A stretch of 18,538 bases of DNA, from assembly GCA_958436995.1 (NCBI GenBank), contig CAUBMI010000043.1, positions 1 to 18,538 on the forward strand, given 5' to 3'. Positions within the stretch are counted from its first letter, which is position 1. Each line of letters starts with the position of its first letter. The notes under the pieces were generated by a model. That model was not told the DNA's origin, did no database searches, and saw only the letters and a program-made list of their open reading frames with translations. The DNA comes from an uncultured Collinsella sp. (lineage in GTDB: Bacteria > Actinomycetota > Coriobacteriia > Coriobacteriales > Coriobacteriaceae). Below, piece by piece: positions 5,453-13,685 of this stretch. Position numbers and translations under genes: made by a program.

Positions 5453-8400
5453 TATGCATTCACGACCTTTCCGGTTTCGCGATCGAGTTTTTGCGAGACG
5501 ACGCGACTGACGCCGTCGGCTTGCATCGAAACGCCGTAGAGAACGTCAGCATCCTCCATAGTACGGCGCTGATGCGAGATTACCAAGAGCTGCGTATCGG
5601 AACGCAGCACATCGAGGGCGCCGATGAGCTTAGACAGGTTGGCGTCGTCGAGCGCCGCCTCGACCTCGTCCAGCACATAGAACGGCACCGTGCGCGTACG
5701 GTACACGGCAAAGAGCAGGGCGAGCGCCGTCAGGCTCTTCTCGCCACCCGACATGAGCATCATCTTGGTGATGCGCTTGCCGCGCGGCTGCGCCACGACC
5801 TCAATGCCCGTCTCGGCCGGATGCTCGGGATCGGTCATCTCAAGGTGAGCCTGACCGCCCGGAAAGAGCATGGCGAAGATCTCGCGGAAATTCGCATCAA
5901 CCTTCTCAAACGTCACCAGGAAGGCTTTACGCATCTTGCGGTCGATGGCCACGGTGATCTTGGTGAGCGCCTTGCGCGCGCTCTCCAGATCGGCCAGCTG
6001 CTCCTCGATGTAATCGGCACGACGCTTGAGCTGCTCGTACTCCTCCATGGCGACTTGGTTCACAGGACCCAGGTTGTTGATCTGGCGCACAAGCTGGTTG
6101 AGCTCGCGCTCGGCGGCGTCGCGGTCGGTGGGCGCCGGCAGCATGAGCGCTTCCTCGAGCACCGTGGTGCCATCGGCGGTAATGGCCTTAATGGCAGCCT
6201 CGACCTGCACCTCGAGCTTGCCACGCGCGACCTTGAACTCGTTTTGCGTGGCGGTGGCGGTATCGACCCGCTCTTTGGCGCGGGCGACCTCGGTCTTCGC
6301 GTCCTCGATGGTCTTCTTAAGCGAAGCCGAGTCCGCCTCCTCAAGCGAAGCCTGATCGCGCAGACGCGCAGCCCAGTCCGAGGCGCGCTCCAACAAGGCA
6401 GAATAGCGCTCGTGCATGGGATCGACGCGAAGGCGCAGCAGCTCGAGCGAGCGCGAGGCCTGACGCGTCCCGCGGATACGACGGTCGATACCCTCCAGAC
6501 GATGCTCAAGATCGGGCACGCGGCCCTTCAGCGAACGCAGGCGCTCGCTCGTCTGAGCCAGGCGCACCTTAGCGTCGGCGAGCTTACCGGCAGCCTCGGA
6601 ATCGTCACGGCGCACGCGGTCGAGCTCGTCGTTGGCCTCGGCAATCTGGAGACCTAAGTCGCTTGCCTGCGCACGAGCTTCGTCACGCGAGCGAGTAAGT
6701 TCATCCACGCGTGGACGAGCGGCACGAACGGCCTCAGCGGCCTGCTCACGGCGCTTGGAGATGCGCACGCGCTCGACCTCGGCATTATTGGCGCTTTGCT
6801 CCAGGCGGCCGATCTCGGAGAGCAGCGAGCGGCGCTCGCCCTCAAGACGGGCGATCTCGCCAGCGGCATCGCCCTCGGCGGCACGGGCCTCCTCGACGGC
6901 GACGTTGGCCTCAACGACTTGGTCCGACACATGCTCAAACACGGCAGCCAGATCGGGCTCCAGGCCCTCCAGCTCACGAATACGACGTTTGCGCTCCAGG
7001 GCACCCGAAGCCTCGCAGGCATCGAGCCCCACGCGCACCAGGCCACCACAGCTCACGCGGGCGCCATCGGGCGTCACGTAGGTCACACCGTCAACGACGG
7101 GCGCGGCCAGTGCGGCAGCCAAGTCATCGACCACGTAATAGCCGCCGAGCAGTGCCTCGACAACCGGACCATAACCGGCGCGCACGGACAGGCGATCGAC
7201 CAGACGCGAACCGGCAGCGCTCTCGGCGGCAGCAGAGCCGCTCACGCCGCGCGCCATCAGCAGCGCCTCGCCCGAGGCCTTCTTCTGGTCCAGGGCAGCG
7301 CGACCGGCGCGCTCGAGTGCGGCAGCGTTATCGAACAACAGGGCATCGATATCGCCGGCGAGCAGCTGCTCAACCAGGCCCTCAAGCTCACGCGGCGCCT
7401 CGAGCACGTCGCCCAGACGACCCGAGACATCATCGCCCAGTGCGCCCATCAGGCGGCTCACAAGCGGCGAGCTGTCAGCCATGCGGGCATCGAGCTTCTT
7501 TTGGCTGGCAAGCTCCGAGCGAACCTCGGACAGCTTGTTGCGCGCCTCGCCCTCGCGGGCACGCAGGTCCTTGAGGGCAGCGCGTGCCGTCTCGGTGGCC
7601 TCGCGCGCATCCTTCTGGGCCTGACGAGCCGCCTCAAAGGCGCTCTCAAGCTCCTCGGCACGGTCGCGGCGGCTCTCAAGCGATGCCGTGACCTCCTCGA
7701 GCTGTTCATCAATCTGCTCCAGGCGCGAGGCATACATGTTGTCCTCGACCTCGGCATTGGAAAGCGAATCCTTCACCTTGGCGAGCTCGAGCGCGGCGTT
7801 ATCGGCCACACGCTGCACATCGCGCTGCTCGCGCATGAACTGCGAAATCTGCGCATCAAGCGCCACGCGACGCTCGTGGAGCTGGGCGGCGGCAGGACCG
7901 GCGGCGTCAACGTCGTCCTGGGCCTGCATGTGCGCACCGGTCACTTCCTCAAGCTGGGCACGCGCATCCTCGAGCTCCTCGACCACGCGACGACGCTGAT
8001 GCTCGGAGCTCGAGATCTGGCCGCGCATGTCGGACAGGCGCGACACCATGTTGTGACCCTTTTCCTCAAGCAGGCGCATGTCGGAGTTGATGCGACCGAC
8101 CACGTCTTGCATATGGCGGCGCTGCTCGCCCAGATCGCCCACGAACAGGCCCTTTTCCTCGAGCATGACCTGGAGCTTCTCGAGCTCGCGCTCTTTCTCA
8201 CCCAGACGGTACTGCGCAAGCTCCAGCTCGGCGGCGCCCTCCTTAGAGCGGCTCTCCAGGTCGTTCCACTGCGATTGCAGCGAACGCAGCTCGTCGACGG
8301 CCAGTATCTGCGTAAGCTCGTTCGCGCGCGAGGACAGCTCTTTGTACTTGCGCGCGCGATCGACCTGACGCTCCAGCGGTCGCAGCTGACGGGCGATTTC

Positions 8401-8988
8401 CTTGTTGATATCGCGGGCACGGGTCAGGTGCTCGTCCATCGATTTAATCTTTTTGAGCGCACGCTCCTTGCGGCGCTTGTGCTTGGAGATGCCGGCGGCC
8501 TCTTCAATGAGGGCACGACGCTCCTCGGGGCGGCTCTGCAAAATGGCATCGAGCTTACCCTGGCTGATGATGGAATGCGTATCCTTGCCCAGGCCCGAAT
8601 CGTGCAGGATGTCCTGGATGTCCATCAGACGGCACGGGCTCGAGTTGATGAGGTACTCACTTTCGCCCGAGCGGTACATGCGGCGGGTGATAGCCACCTC
8701 GTCAAAGTCGACAGGCAGCATATGGTCCGAGTTATCGAGCACCAGCGTGACCTCGGCGACACCCACCGGCTTACGCGCCGACGAGCCCGAGAAGATGACG
8801 TCCTCCATGGCCTGGCCGCGCAGCTGCTTGGCGCTCTGCTCACCCAGGACCCACAGAATCGAGTCGGAGATGTTCGATTTTCCCGAGCCGTTGGGACCGA
8901 CGATGACGGTTAGGCCCGGCTCAAACGTCATATGGGCGCGGTCGGCAAACGACTTGAACCCTTTGAGCGTGAGGGACTTGAGATACAC
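5452..8988 (-). CDS. smc: Chromosome partition/condensation ATPase SMC
   Basis: The 1178-residue protein has the full SMC layout. There is an N-terminal ATPase half with Walker A GPNGSGKSN (31-39) and a long coiled coil to about 490. A hinge follows at roughly 500-680 (starting near SPLVSRLMGALGDDV), then a second coiled coil and a C-terminal half. That half carries the signature motif LMSGGEKSL (from 1078) and Walker B with DEVEAALD (1107-1114). It dimerises at the hinge and, with ScpA/ScpB (not in this window), organises and segregates the chromosome. The start is GTG 8988, 10 nt after rnc, with GAGGA just upstream. The position between rnc and ftsY is the conserved order in Gram-positive bacteria. 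The length is normal and no break is seen. Confidence 0.98.
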   Translation of the reverse strand: MYLKSLTLKGFKSFADRAHMTFEPGLTVIVGPNGSGKSNISDSILWVLGEQSAKQLRGQAMEDVIFSGSSARKPVGVAEVTLVLDNSDHMLPVDFDEVAITRRMYRSGESEYLINSSPCRLMDIQDILHDSGLGKDTHSIISQGKLDAILQSRPEERRALIEEAAGISKHKRRKERALKKIKSMDEHLTRARDINKEIARQLRPLERQVDRARKYKELSSRANELTQILAVDELRSLQSQWNDLESRSKEGAAELELAQYRLGEKERELEKLQVMLEEKGLFVGDLGEQRRHMQDVVGRINSDMRLLEEKGHNMVSRLSDMRGQISSSEHQRRRVVEELEDARAQLEEVTGAHMQAQDDVDAAGPAAAQLHERRVALDAQISQFMREQRDVQRVADNAALELAKVKDSLSNAEVEDNMYASRLEQIDEQLEEVTASLESRRDRAEELESAFEAARQAQKDAREATETARAALKDLRAREGEARNKLSEVRSELASQKKLDARMADSSPLVSRLMGALGDDVSGRLGDVLEAPRELEGLVEQLLAGDIDALLFDNAAALERAGRAALDQKKASGEALLMARGVSGSAAAESAAGSRLVDRLSVRAGYGPVVEALLGGYYVVDDLAAALAAPVVDGVTYVTPDGARVSCGGLVRVGLDACEASGALERKRRIRELEGLEPDLAAVFEHVSDQVVEANVAVEEARAAEGDAAGEIARLEGERRSLLSEIGRLEQSANNAEVERVRISKRREQAAEAVRAARPRVDELTRSRDEARAQASDLGLQIAEANDELDRVRRDDSEAAGKLADAKVRLAQTSERLRSLKGRVPDLEHRLEGIDRRIRGTRQASRSLELLRLRVDPMHERYSALLERASDWAARLRDQASLEEADSASLKKTIEDAKTEVARAKERVDTATATQNEFKVARGKLEVQVEAAIKAITADGTTVLEEALMLPAPTDRDAAERELNQLVRQINNLGPVNQVAMEEYEQLKRRADYIEEQLADLESARKALTKITVAIDRKMRKAFLVTFEKVDANFREIFAMLFPGGQAHLEMTDPEHPAETGIEVVAQPRGKRITKMMLMSGGEKSLTALALLFAVYRTRTVPFYVLDEVEAALDDANLSKLIGALDVLRSDTQLLVISHQRRTMEDADVLYGVSMQADGVSRVVSQKLDRETGKVVNA

Positions 8989-8998
8989 GGTTCCTCGC

Positions 8999-9724
8999 TT
9001 AAACAGGCTTCTTGTTGAGAATCACGCCGTTGGTGGTGTAACCCATGCGGTCGAGCGCCTCGAGCGCAGCGGCTCCCTCGGCCTCCTTCTTGGAGGAACC
9101 GGTGCCGCGGCCCTGGCGAATACCGTCGATGAGAACCACGGCGGTAAAGGTCGGTGCATGCGCCGGGCCCTCAGAGCCAACGAGCTTGTACGCCGGAGGC
9201 TCGTGGCCGTCGGCCTGCACGCACTCCTGCAAGAACGACTTGGGGTTCGCGGGGTGCTCGGCACGCTCGGAGGCCAGGTGCGGCTTAAGCGTACGGTGAA
9301 TGAACTCCGCCGCCGCATCCCAGCCAGCATCCAGATACAGCGCGCCCACGAGCGACTCGTAGACGTTCTCGAGCGCCGAGTGCAGGCCGCGCGCGCCGGT
9401 ACCGGTCTCGGAGGCACCAAAGATGATGATGTCGTCGATGCCCAGCTCATGCGACACCTCGGACAGCGTGGCACCCGAGACAAGGGACACCTTCAGGCGC
9501 GTAAGCTTGCCCTCGTCAAACTCCGGATAGGATTCAAAGAGCGAACGGGCAACCACGGCGCCCAAAATGGAATCGCCCAAAAACTCAAGACGCTCATAGC
9601 TCGCCGAGACGGGCTGACCTTCCACGGCAGAGGGGTGCGTGAGCGCCGCGCGCAGCAGCACCTTGTTATTGAACTCGTGGCCCAGGATTTCCTGGGCGCG
9701 CGCGAGTCGTTGAGATAAAGCCAA
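8999..9724 (-). CDS. rnc: Ribonuclease III, with Asn at one catalytic metal-binding position
   Basis: The 241-residue enzyme cleaves double-stranded RNA in rRNA precursors and some mRNAs. Residues 1-150 are the RNase III domain, with the signature YERLEFLGDSILG. The C-terminal double-stranded-RNA-binding domain runs from about 160 (NPKSFLQECVQ) to the end. E44, E47, D51 and E123 align with E. coli E38, E41, D45 and E117. The residue matching the metal-binding D114 is N120 (ALENVYESL), with spacing of 69 from D51 exactly as in E. coli. The start is TTG 9724; AAGGAGG lies 8 nt upstream and overlaps the end of acpP. No ATG gives a complete domain. The gene follows acpP directly, as in many Gram-positive genomes. 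Confidence 0.97.
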   Translation of the reverse strand: MALSQRLARAQEILGHEFNNKVLLRAALTHPSAVEGQPVSASYERLEFLGDSILGAVVARSLFESYPEFDEGKLTRLKVSLVSGATLSEVSHELGIDDIIIFGASETGTGARGLHSALENVYESLVGALYLDAGWDAAAEFIHRTLKPHLASERAEHPANPKSFLQECVQADGHEPPAYKLVGSEGPAHAPTFTAVVLIDGIRQGRGTGSSKKEAEGAAALEALDRMGYTTNGVILNKKPV

Positions 9725-9727
9725 GAC

Positions 9728-9970
9728 TTAGGCCTCCTTGGCGTTTTCAATAGCGTCGACAGCGTCGGCGACAGAGTTGAGCGACAGCAGGGTCTCGTCA
9801 TCGATCTCGAGGTCGAACTCGTCCTCGATGGCCGTCACCAACTGCAGACGCTCGAGCGAATCGGCATCGAGATCGTCGAAGGTGGTCTCGTCGCTAATCT
9901 CAGCAACGTCGACACCCAGCACATCGGCGGCAACTTCGGCGATCTTATCGAAGATTTCGGAGCGGTCCAT
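9728..9970 (-). CDS. acpP: Acyl carrier protein
   Basis: The 80-residue acidic protein carries fatty-acyl chains on a 4'-phosphopantetheine arm. The attachment serine is S38 in DADSLERLQ, slightly different from the common DSLD motif (Glu replaces Asp). Length and acidity are typical. GAGAGGAAG precedes the ATG. It lies downstream of plsX as in many bacteria, but the fabD, fabG or fabH genes usually found between them are absent. The other end abuts rnc with a 3-nt gap between stop and start codons. Confidence 0.97.
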   Translation of the reverse strand: MDRSEIFDKIAEVAADVLGVDVAEISDETTFDDLDADSLERLQLVTAIEDEFDLEIDDETLLSLNSVADAVDAIENAKEA

Positions 9971-10094
9971 AGCGCTTCCTCTCGTATTGCGTGAACATCA
10001 ACGCGCTGGCGCCGCAAGCGCAGCGCCAAGACACGGTTTTGATTCTACCCCACGACGCAGGCCGCGAGGCACATAACAGCGCCCTAACTCGCTC
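9971..10094 (-). other. plsX-acpP intergenic region with GC hairpin
   Basis: This is the longest gap inside the main minus-strand block (124 nt). TGGCGC (10007-10012) pairs with GCGCCA (10023-10028) around a 10-nt loop, with no T-run after it. A -10-like TAGAAT occurs on the minus strand near 10047, with no good -35. A separate acpP promoter is plausible because ACP is needed in large amounts, but the sequence does not prove it. Confidence 0.3.
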
Positions 10095-11114
10095 CTACAA
10101 AACGATGCCGTCCATAGAGTTGGCGACGTTCTCGACAAGCCCGGCGCGCACGGCCTCCGCCGCGGCGAGCGTACCGTTTTTGACGGCCTCGACTGAGGTG
10201 GCACCATGGCCGATCAGCACTACGCCACGCAGGCCCAAAAGAATCGCGCCACCCTTAGCATCACCCGAGAGCTTTGCCTTGATCTCGCGCATCTGCTTTT
10301 TTATGAGCAGCGCGGCAATCTTGGTGCCGAGCGAAGACATAAAGACACCCTTGAGCTCCTGCAGCAAAAACTTGGCAGCGCCCTCGGTGGCCTTGAGTGC
10401 GATGTTGCCCGACATGCCGTCGGCGACCACGACGTCAAAATTGCCCGACGTAAGATCGGTGCCCTCGCAGTTGCCCACAAAACCGGGAACAGCGGCCTTC
10501 ATGGCCGGGAAGCACGACTTGGTGAAGTTGGAGCCCTTCTCGTCCTCGGTGCCGTTGGCAAGCAGACCGACGCGGGGATGCTCAATGCCCAGGACGACGC
10601 GCGCATAGGCGCTACCCATCTGGGCAAAACGCACCATGTCGTCGACCTCGACATCGGGGTTGGCGCCCATGTCGCACAGGACCGTCAGGCCGCCGGCGCG
10701 GTTGGGCAGTGCATTGGTGAGGCACGGACGGACCGGCTGCTTCTTGCCCTCGGCCTGATACCTAAATGGCGTCACGTAGGCGGTAGCGGCAGCGGTCATG
10801 GCGCCAGTGGAGCCGGCAGAGAAGAACGCATCCGCGTTACCCTTCTTGATAGCGCGGCAGGCAAGTACGATCGAGGACTTGCGCTTGGTCATCACGGCTC
10901 GAATGGGATCGTCATCCATGGCGATGACATCGGGCGCCTCCAAGGCCTCAACGCGAGCGTGAGCCGCGGCAAAGGGGTTCACGATCTCTGCGGGACCGAC
11001 GGCCAAGACCTCGATATCGGGATCAGCCGCAAGCGCCGCCTCGATACCGTCGAGGACAACCTGAGGCTTCTCGTCTCCGCCCACAACGTCTACACAAACG
11101 CGAACGTTACTCAT
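10095..11114 (-). CDS. plsX: Phosphate acyltransferase PlsX
   Basis: The 339-residue enzyme converts acyl-ACP and phosphate to acyl-phosphate, which PlsY uses to acylate glycerol-3-phosphate. The N-terminal VDVVGGDEKP is the family's DxxGGD motif, and the whole length is PlsX-like (for example CDMGANPDV, SGNIALKATEGAAKF and LLGLRGVVLIGHGATS). The ATG at 11114 is preferred over one two codons earlier because AAGGAG lies 7 nt before it and only one base before the other. It follows rpmF after 87 nt that hold a terminator-like hairpin. FakA, encoded in the same block, would supply acyl-phosphate by a second route from free fatty acids. Confidence 0.97.
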   Translation of the reverse strand: MSNVRVCVDVVGGDEKPQVVLDGIEAALAADPDIEVLAVGPAEIVNPFAAAHARVEALEAPDVIAMDDDPIRAVMTKRKSSIVLACRAIKKGNADAFFSAGSTGAMTAAATAYVTPFRYQAEGKKQPVRPCLTNALPNRAGGLTVLCDMGANPDVEVDDMVRFAQMGSAYARVVLGIEHPRVGLLANGTEDEKGSNFTKSCFPAMKAAVPGFVGNCEGTDLTSGNFDVVVADGMSGNIALKATEGAAKFLLQELKGVFMSSLGTKIAALLIKKQMREIKAKLSGDAKGGAILLGLRGVVLIGHGATSVEAVKNGTLAAAEAVRAGLVENVANSMDGIVL

Positions 11115-11131
11115 ATACATGCTCCTTATAC

Positions 11132-11161
11132 AAAAATGGCCGACTCATTGAGCCGGCCATT
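11132..11161 (-). terminator. Terminator or attenuator between rpmF and plsX
   Basis: On the minus strand AATGGCCG pairs with CGGCCATT (11161-11154 with 11142-11135). An inner CTCA/TGAG stem is possible, and the strand continues as TTTTTG. This is a classic intrinsic terminator shape. No promoter is evident between it and plsX, whose ribosome binding site starts 5 nt later, so partial read-through that lowers plsX relative to rpmF is the simplest reading. Confidence 0.72.
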
Positions 11162-11201
11162 GTGGTTCCAGTTGGAACGGCATCGCATCCAGAGTATACA
11201 G

Positions 11202-11381
11202 TTACTCGGTAACGATAACCTCGCGGTCCTTGTAGAAACCGCAGCTGGGGCACACGTGGTGCGGGAGCTTGACAGCACCGCAACGGGGGCACGTGGACTG
11301 AGCCGCAGCCGAGATCTTCATGTTGGCGGAACGGCGGGTGTGAGTGCGGATACGACCCTGCTTTTGTTTAGGTACGGGCAT
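11202..11381 (-). CDS. rpmF: 50S ribosomal protein L32, zinc-ribbon form
   Basis: The 59-residue frame begins MPVPKQKQGR and ends REVIVTE. It has the L32 N-terminus (MPVPK, basic stretch TRRSAN) and two CxxC pairs, CPRC (31-34) and CPSC (44-47). It is thus the zinc-binding form rather than the Cys-free paralogue made under zinc limitation. AAGGAAGG precedes the ATG. It lies after the DUF177 gene, which keeps the widespread yceD-rpmF pairing, and before plsX. A candidate promoter overlaps the end of the DUF177 gene. Confidence 0.97.
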   Translation of the reverse strand: MPVPKQKQGRIRTHTRRSANMKISAAAQSTCPRCGAVKLPHHVCPSCGFYKDREVIVTE

Positions 11382-11428
11382 AGTGACCTTCCTTATGAAC
11401 TATCCAGTGTGGCGATTACGCGCAAGTA

Positions 11429-11456
11429 GCGATACTACCACAGTTTTACTCGTCAA
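11429..11456 (-). promoter_or_regulatory. Candidate promoter for rpmF
   Basis: TTGACG (11456-11451) overlaps the last codons of the DUF177 gene. Sixteen bp downstream is TATCGC, and an overlapping extended -10 TGGTAGTAT is also present but with a 13-bp spacer. The -35 is near consensus while the -10 is ambiguous. It would let rpmF be transcribed apart from the upstream genes. Confidence 0.35.
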
Positions 11457-12000
11457 GCTTGAGATTCTTCAATGCTGCAAATGGATTTTCCGTGGCAGCG
11501 GCCCATTCGGCCTCTGCCTGAGCGGCGCAATCGCATTGCTCGACGTTGAGATTGATGCCGCAAGTGGGGCATAGGCCGCGACAATCTGGCTTGCACAGGA
11601 CAACGAACGGCGTATCCATGACGACCGCGTCGTTGATGGGCTCACCCAGATCGACGATGCGATCCTCGCCCAGCAGCTCGTAGCCATCTTCGTAGGCCTC
11701 GGGGTCCTCGGGCTCGTTAAAGAGATAGAATTCCTCGATCTCACCGGCAATATCAAACGAAGCGGGCTCCAGGCAACGGTCGCACTCACCGGTTGCATGC
11801 GCGCGGACCATGCCCGTAAGCAGAACACCGGTGCCGGCATTGGTAAAGACCACATCGTAGTCAATGCCGTTCTGCAGCTGGTACTCCTTCTCGCCCACCG
11901 TATAGGTGGCAACATCGACCTTACCGGTCAGCGGGTACGAGTCTCCGGGAAACTCGAGCTGCTCGGAAAGATCGACGGTAACGCTCGGGAACTCAGCCAT
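11446..12000 (-). CDS. DUF177 (YceD-family) protein
   Basis: The 184-residue protein has the family's cysteine motifs, CDRCLEP in the middle and CKPDCRGLCPTCGINLN with a following CDC. It ends in the typical NPFAALKNLKLDE. YceD proteins are almost always encoded next to rpmF and have been linked to 23S rRNA or large-subunit metabolism; the molecular role is not settled. The ATG at 12000 overlaps the stop codon of the preceding gene (TAATG), suggesting coupled translation. The open frame extends upstream, but residues before MAEFPSV do not look like the family. Confidence 0.93.
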   Translation of the reverse strand: MAEFPSVTVDLSEQLEFPGDSYPLTGKVDVATYTVGEKEYQLQNGIDYDVVFTNAGTGVLLTGMVRAHATGECDRCLEPASFDIAGEIEEFYLFNEPEDPEAYEDGYELLGEDRIVDLGEPINDAVVMDTPFVVLCKPDCRGLCPTCGINLNVEQCDCAAQAEAEWAAATENPFAALKNLKLDE

Positions 12001-12497
12001 TACCACTGACCATTCTGCTGGGCGGCACCCTCGTTGAGCTGCTGACGGCAACGGGTCACCGTGCCGGTCAGGCTCTTGAGGTTCTCCTCGAGGTGCGTAA
12101 AGACCTGCTCGGCGTAATCCTCGGCGGCATAGCGCGTCTCGCGCTCATACTGCTGGGCACGATCGCGAATGTCGTCGGCCTGCTGCTGAGCTAAGCGGAC
12201 AATCTCCTGCTCACCGGCAATGGTGAGGGCCTGCTGCTGAGCATCGGCGATGATGGAATCAGCCTGAGCGGCAGCGGAAGCCATAAGCTCCTCGCGCTCC
12301 TTGAGGATACGGCGGGACTTCTGCCATTCCTCGGGATAGCTCATGCGGATCTCGTCGAGGATGTTAAAGAAGACGTCGGCGTCGATAACCTTCATCTGGG
12401 CGTTCTTGCCGAACGGCGTCTTAGCCTCTTCGATGAGCCCCTCGAGCTCGTCGACAAGACTCACGATCCTGTCGCCAGGAAAATTCTCGCCCGGCAT
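12000..12497 (-). CDS. SepIVA/DivIVA-like coiled-coil protein
   Basis: The 165-residue protein starts with a conserved segment (RIVSLVDELEGLIEEAKTPF, then VFFNILDEIRMSYPEEW). A long Ala/Gln/Glu-rich coiled coil follows from about 60 to 150. This pattern and the position beside coaD and the DUF177 gene match mycobacterial SepIVA, a DivIVA-like factor in septation and cell elongation; identity is by motif and synteny only. The start is the ATG at 12497, with AAAGGAGA 5-6 nt upstream; an earlier ATG (12512) sits inside that ribosome binding site region. ATP synthase b-subunit resemblance is just coiled-coil composition, and no membrane helix is present. Confidence 0.8.
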   Translation of the reverse strand: MPGENFPGDRIVSLVDELEGLIEEAKTPFGKNAQMKVIDADVFFNILDEIRMSYPEEWQKSRRILKEREELMASAAAQADSIIADAQQQALTIAGEQEIVRLAQQQADDIRDRAQQYERETRYAAEDYAEQVFTHLEENLKSLTGTVTRCRQQLNEGAAQQNGQW

Positions 12498-12532
12498 CCG
12501 GTCTCCTTTCATAGGTAACATATCATCGAGTT

Positions 12533-12560
12533 AGTTTACCACATGCCACCAGGCATTAAA
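12533..12560 (-). promoter_or_regulatory. Candidate promoter for sepIVA-like gene
   Basis: TTTAAT (12560-12555) and an extended -10 TGGTAAACT (hexamer TAAACT, 12538-12533) are 16 bp apart in the 68-nt gap after coaD. A small ATGCC/GGCAT hairpin overlaps the spacer. A run of six T follows the coaD stop without a strong hairpin before it. Evidence is weak and by eye. Confidence 0.3.
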
Positions 12561-12565
12561 AAACG

Positions 12566-13063
12566 TCACGAAAAGCGATGTTTGAGCGCCTTGACCACAT
12601 TGGGCGGAACAAAATTAGAGACGTCGCTACCGAGCGAGGCAATCTGGCGAACCACCGAGCTCGAGATATAGCCGTACTGCGGCGCGCTCATGACAAAGAT
12701 GGACTCCAGCTCGTTATCCAGGCGGTAGTTGAGGTCGGCCTGCTGCAACTCGTACTCAAAGTCGGTCATGGCACGCAGACCCTTGACCACGGCCCCCGCC
12801 CCCTGTTCGCGGGCAAAATCGACCAAGAGGCCGGTGAAGGGTAGCACCTCAACGCCGTCAATATCACCGAGCGCCTCACGGGCCAGCGCCACGCGCTCGT
12901 CGAGCATAAACGTGGTGCCCACGCCGTTTTTTCCCTGCGACTCGGCAACGGCCACGATCACGCTGGGAAAAATGCGGCGGGCGCGGCGAATCACGTCGAT
13001 GTGGCCAAACGTGATGGGATCGAAGGTGCCCGGGACGATTACGCGGTTAATGGTGTCACTCAT
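12566..13063 (-). CDS. coaD: Phosphopantetheine adenylyltransferase CoaD
   Basis: The 165-residue enzyme transfers AMP from ATP to 4'-phosphopantetheine in coenzyme A synthesis. GTFDPITFGHIDVI carries the nucleotidyltransferase TxGH motif (T18, H21), and the C-terminal ISSSVVR motif is present. The length is typical. The ATG at 13063 is chosen because GGAGG lies 6 nt before it; another ATG two codons earlier directly abuts that site. The start overlaps the end of rsmD by 8 nt. CoA also provides the arm for ACP encoded downstream. Confidence 0.97.
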   Translation of the reverse strand: MSDTINRVIVPGTFDPITFGHIDVIRRARRIFPSVIVAVAESQGKNGVGTTFMLDERVALAREALGDIDGVEVLPFTGLLVDFAREQGAGAVVKGLRAMTDFEYELQQADLNYRLDNELESIFVMSAPQYGYISSSVVRQIASLGSDVSNFVPPNVVKALKHRFS

Positions 13064-13685
13064 GGGCATCCTCCGTGGGTGCGTCGCTATCGTTGCCATC
13101 ATCCTCGCCGTTACCAACCCAACGAAGCAGGTCGACCGAGGTTATTCCGTAGCGCTTCTCGCGCACGGTCTCAAAACCTGCCGGATGCGCACCCGCATCG
13201 GCGGCAGCGTGCTCGAACAGCGCATAGGCACCCTGCGCCAGCAAGTCCTGCTGGGTCAAGTTCTGCAGCAGCTCCTCGACCGGCTCGGCGCCATAAGCAT
13301 AGGGCGGGTCGAGCAGGACCAGGTCAAAGGGACCGCCCGGCACGCGGCCGCGCGAAGCGCTTGCCAGCACGTCGCCGCCCACCACACGCCAACGCGCACG
13401 GTCGCGGCACAGCGACTCGATATTCTTGGTAATCAGACGAGCAGCGTTGCGATCGATCTCGAACGTGGTGAGCGAGCGGGCACCACGCGAGAGCATCTCA
13501 ATGCCCAAGGCACCGGAGCCGCCAAAGGCATCCAGCACGCGGACCTCGTCCAGATCGAAGTCGAATGCCGACATGACCATAGATGCGCACGCCTCGCGCA
13601 CGCGATCGGTCGTGGGGCGGGTGACATCGCGACCACGGGGCTCCTCGATCTTACGACCGCGCCATTCGCCGCCGATGATTCTCAT
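13056..13685 (-). CDS. rsmD: 16S rRNA m2G966 methyltransferase RsmD
   Basis: The 209-residue S-adenosylmethionine-dependent enzyme modifies a guanine of 16S rRNA. MRIIGGEWRGRKI is the characteristic N-terminus. RPTTDRVREA (23-32), motif I LDAFGGSGALGIE (51-63) and the catalytic DPPY (126-129) are all present. The last 20 or so residues are an acidic tail (GEDDGNDSDAPTED) not common to the family. The start overlaps the recG stop by 4 nt (ATGA), and AAGGAGG lies 10 nt upstream within recG. The rsmD-coaD pair is conserved across many bacteria. Confidence 0.96.
   Translation of the reverse strand: MRIIGGEWRGRKIEEPRGRDVTRPTTDRVREACASMVMSAFDFDLDEVRVLDAFGGSGALGIEMLSRGARSLTTFEIDRNAARLITKNIESLCRDRARWRVVGGDVLASASRGRVPGGPFDLVLLDPPYAYGAEPVEELLQNLTQQDLLAQGAYALFEHAAADAGAHPAGFETVREKRYGITSVDLLRWVGNGEDDGNDSDAPTEDAHE

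Noticed and set aside
5434..6657. 407-codon plus-strand open frame antisense to the smc 3' end
   Set aside because: It is a shadow of smc with no domain and no convincing ribosome binding site.
6796..8913. 705-codon plus-strand open frame antisense to smc
   Set aside because: It is an exact shadow of smc, whose minus-strand product has complete SMC motifs. The translated antisense protein is a Leu/Ala/Arg/His-rich sequence with no recognisable domain, as expected from high-GC codon bias.
12000..12497. ATP synthase b-subunit assignment
   Set aside because: The resemblance is only Ala/Glu/Gln-rich coiled coil. There is no N-terminal membrane helix and no other atp gene nearby.
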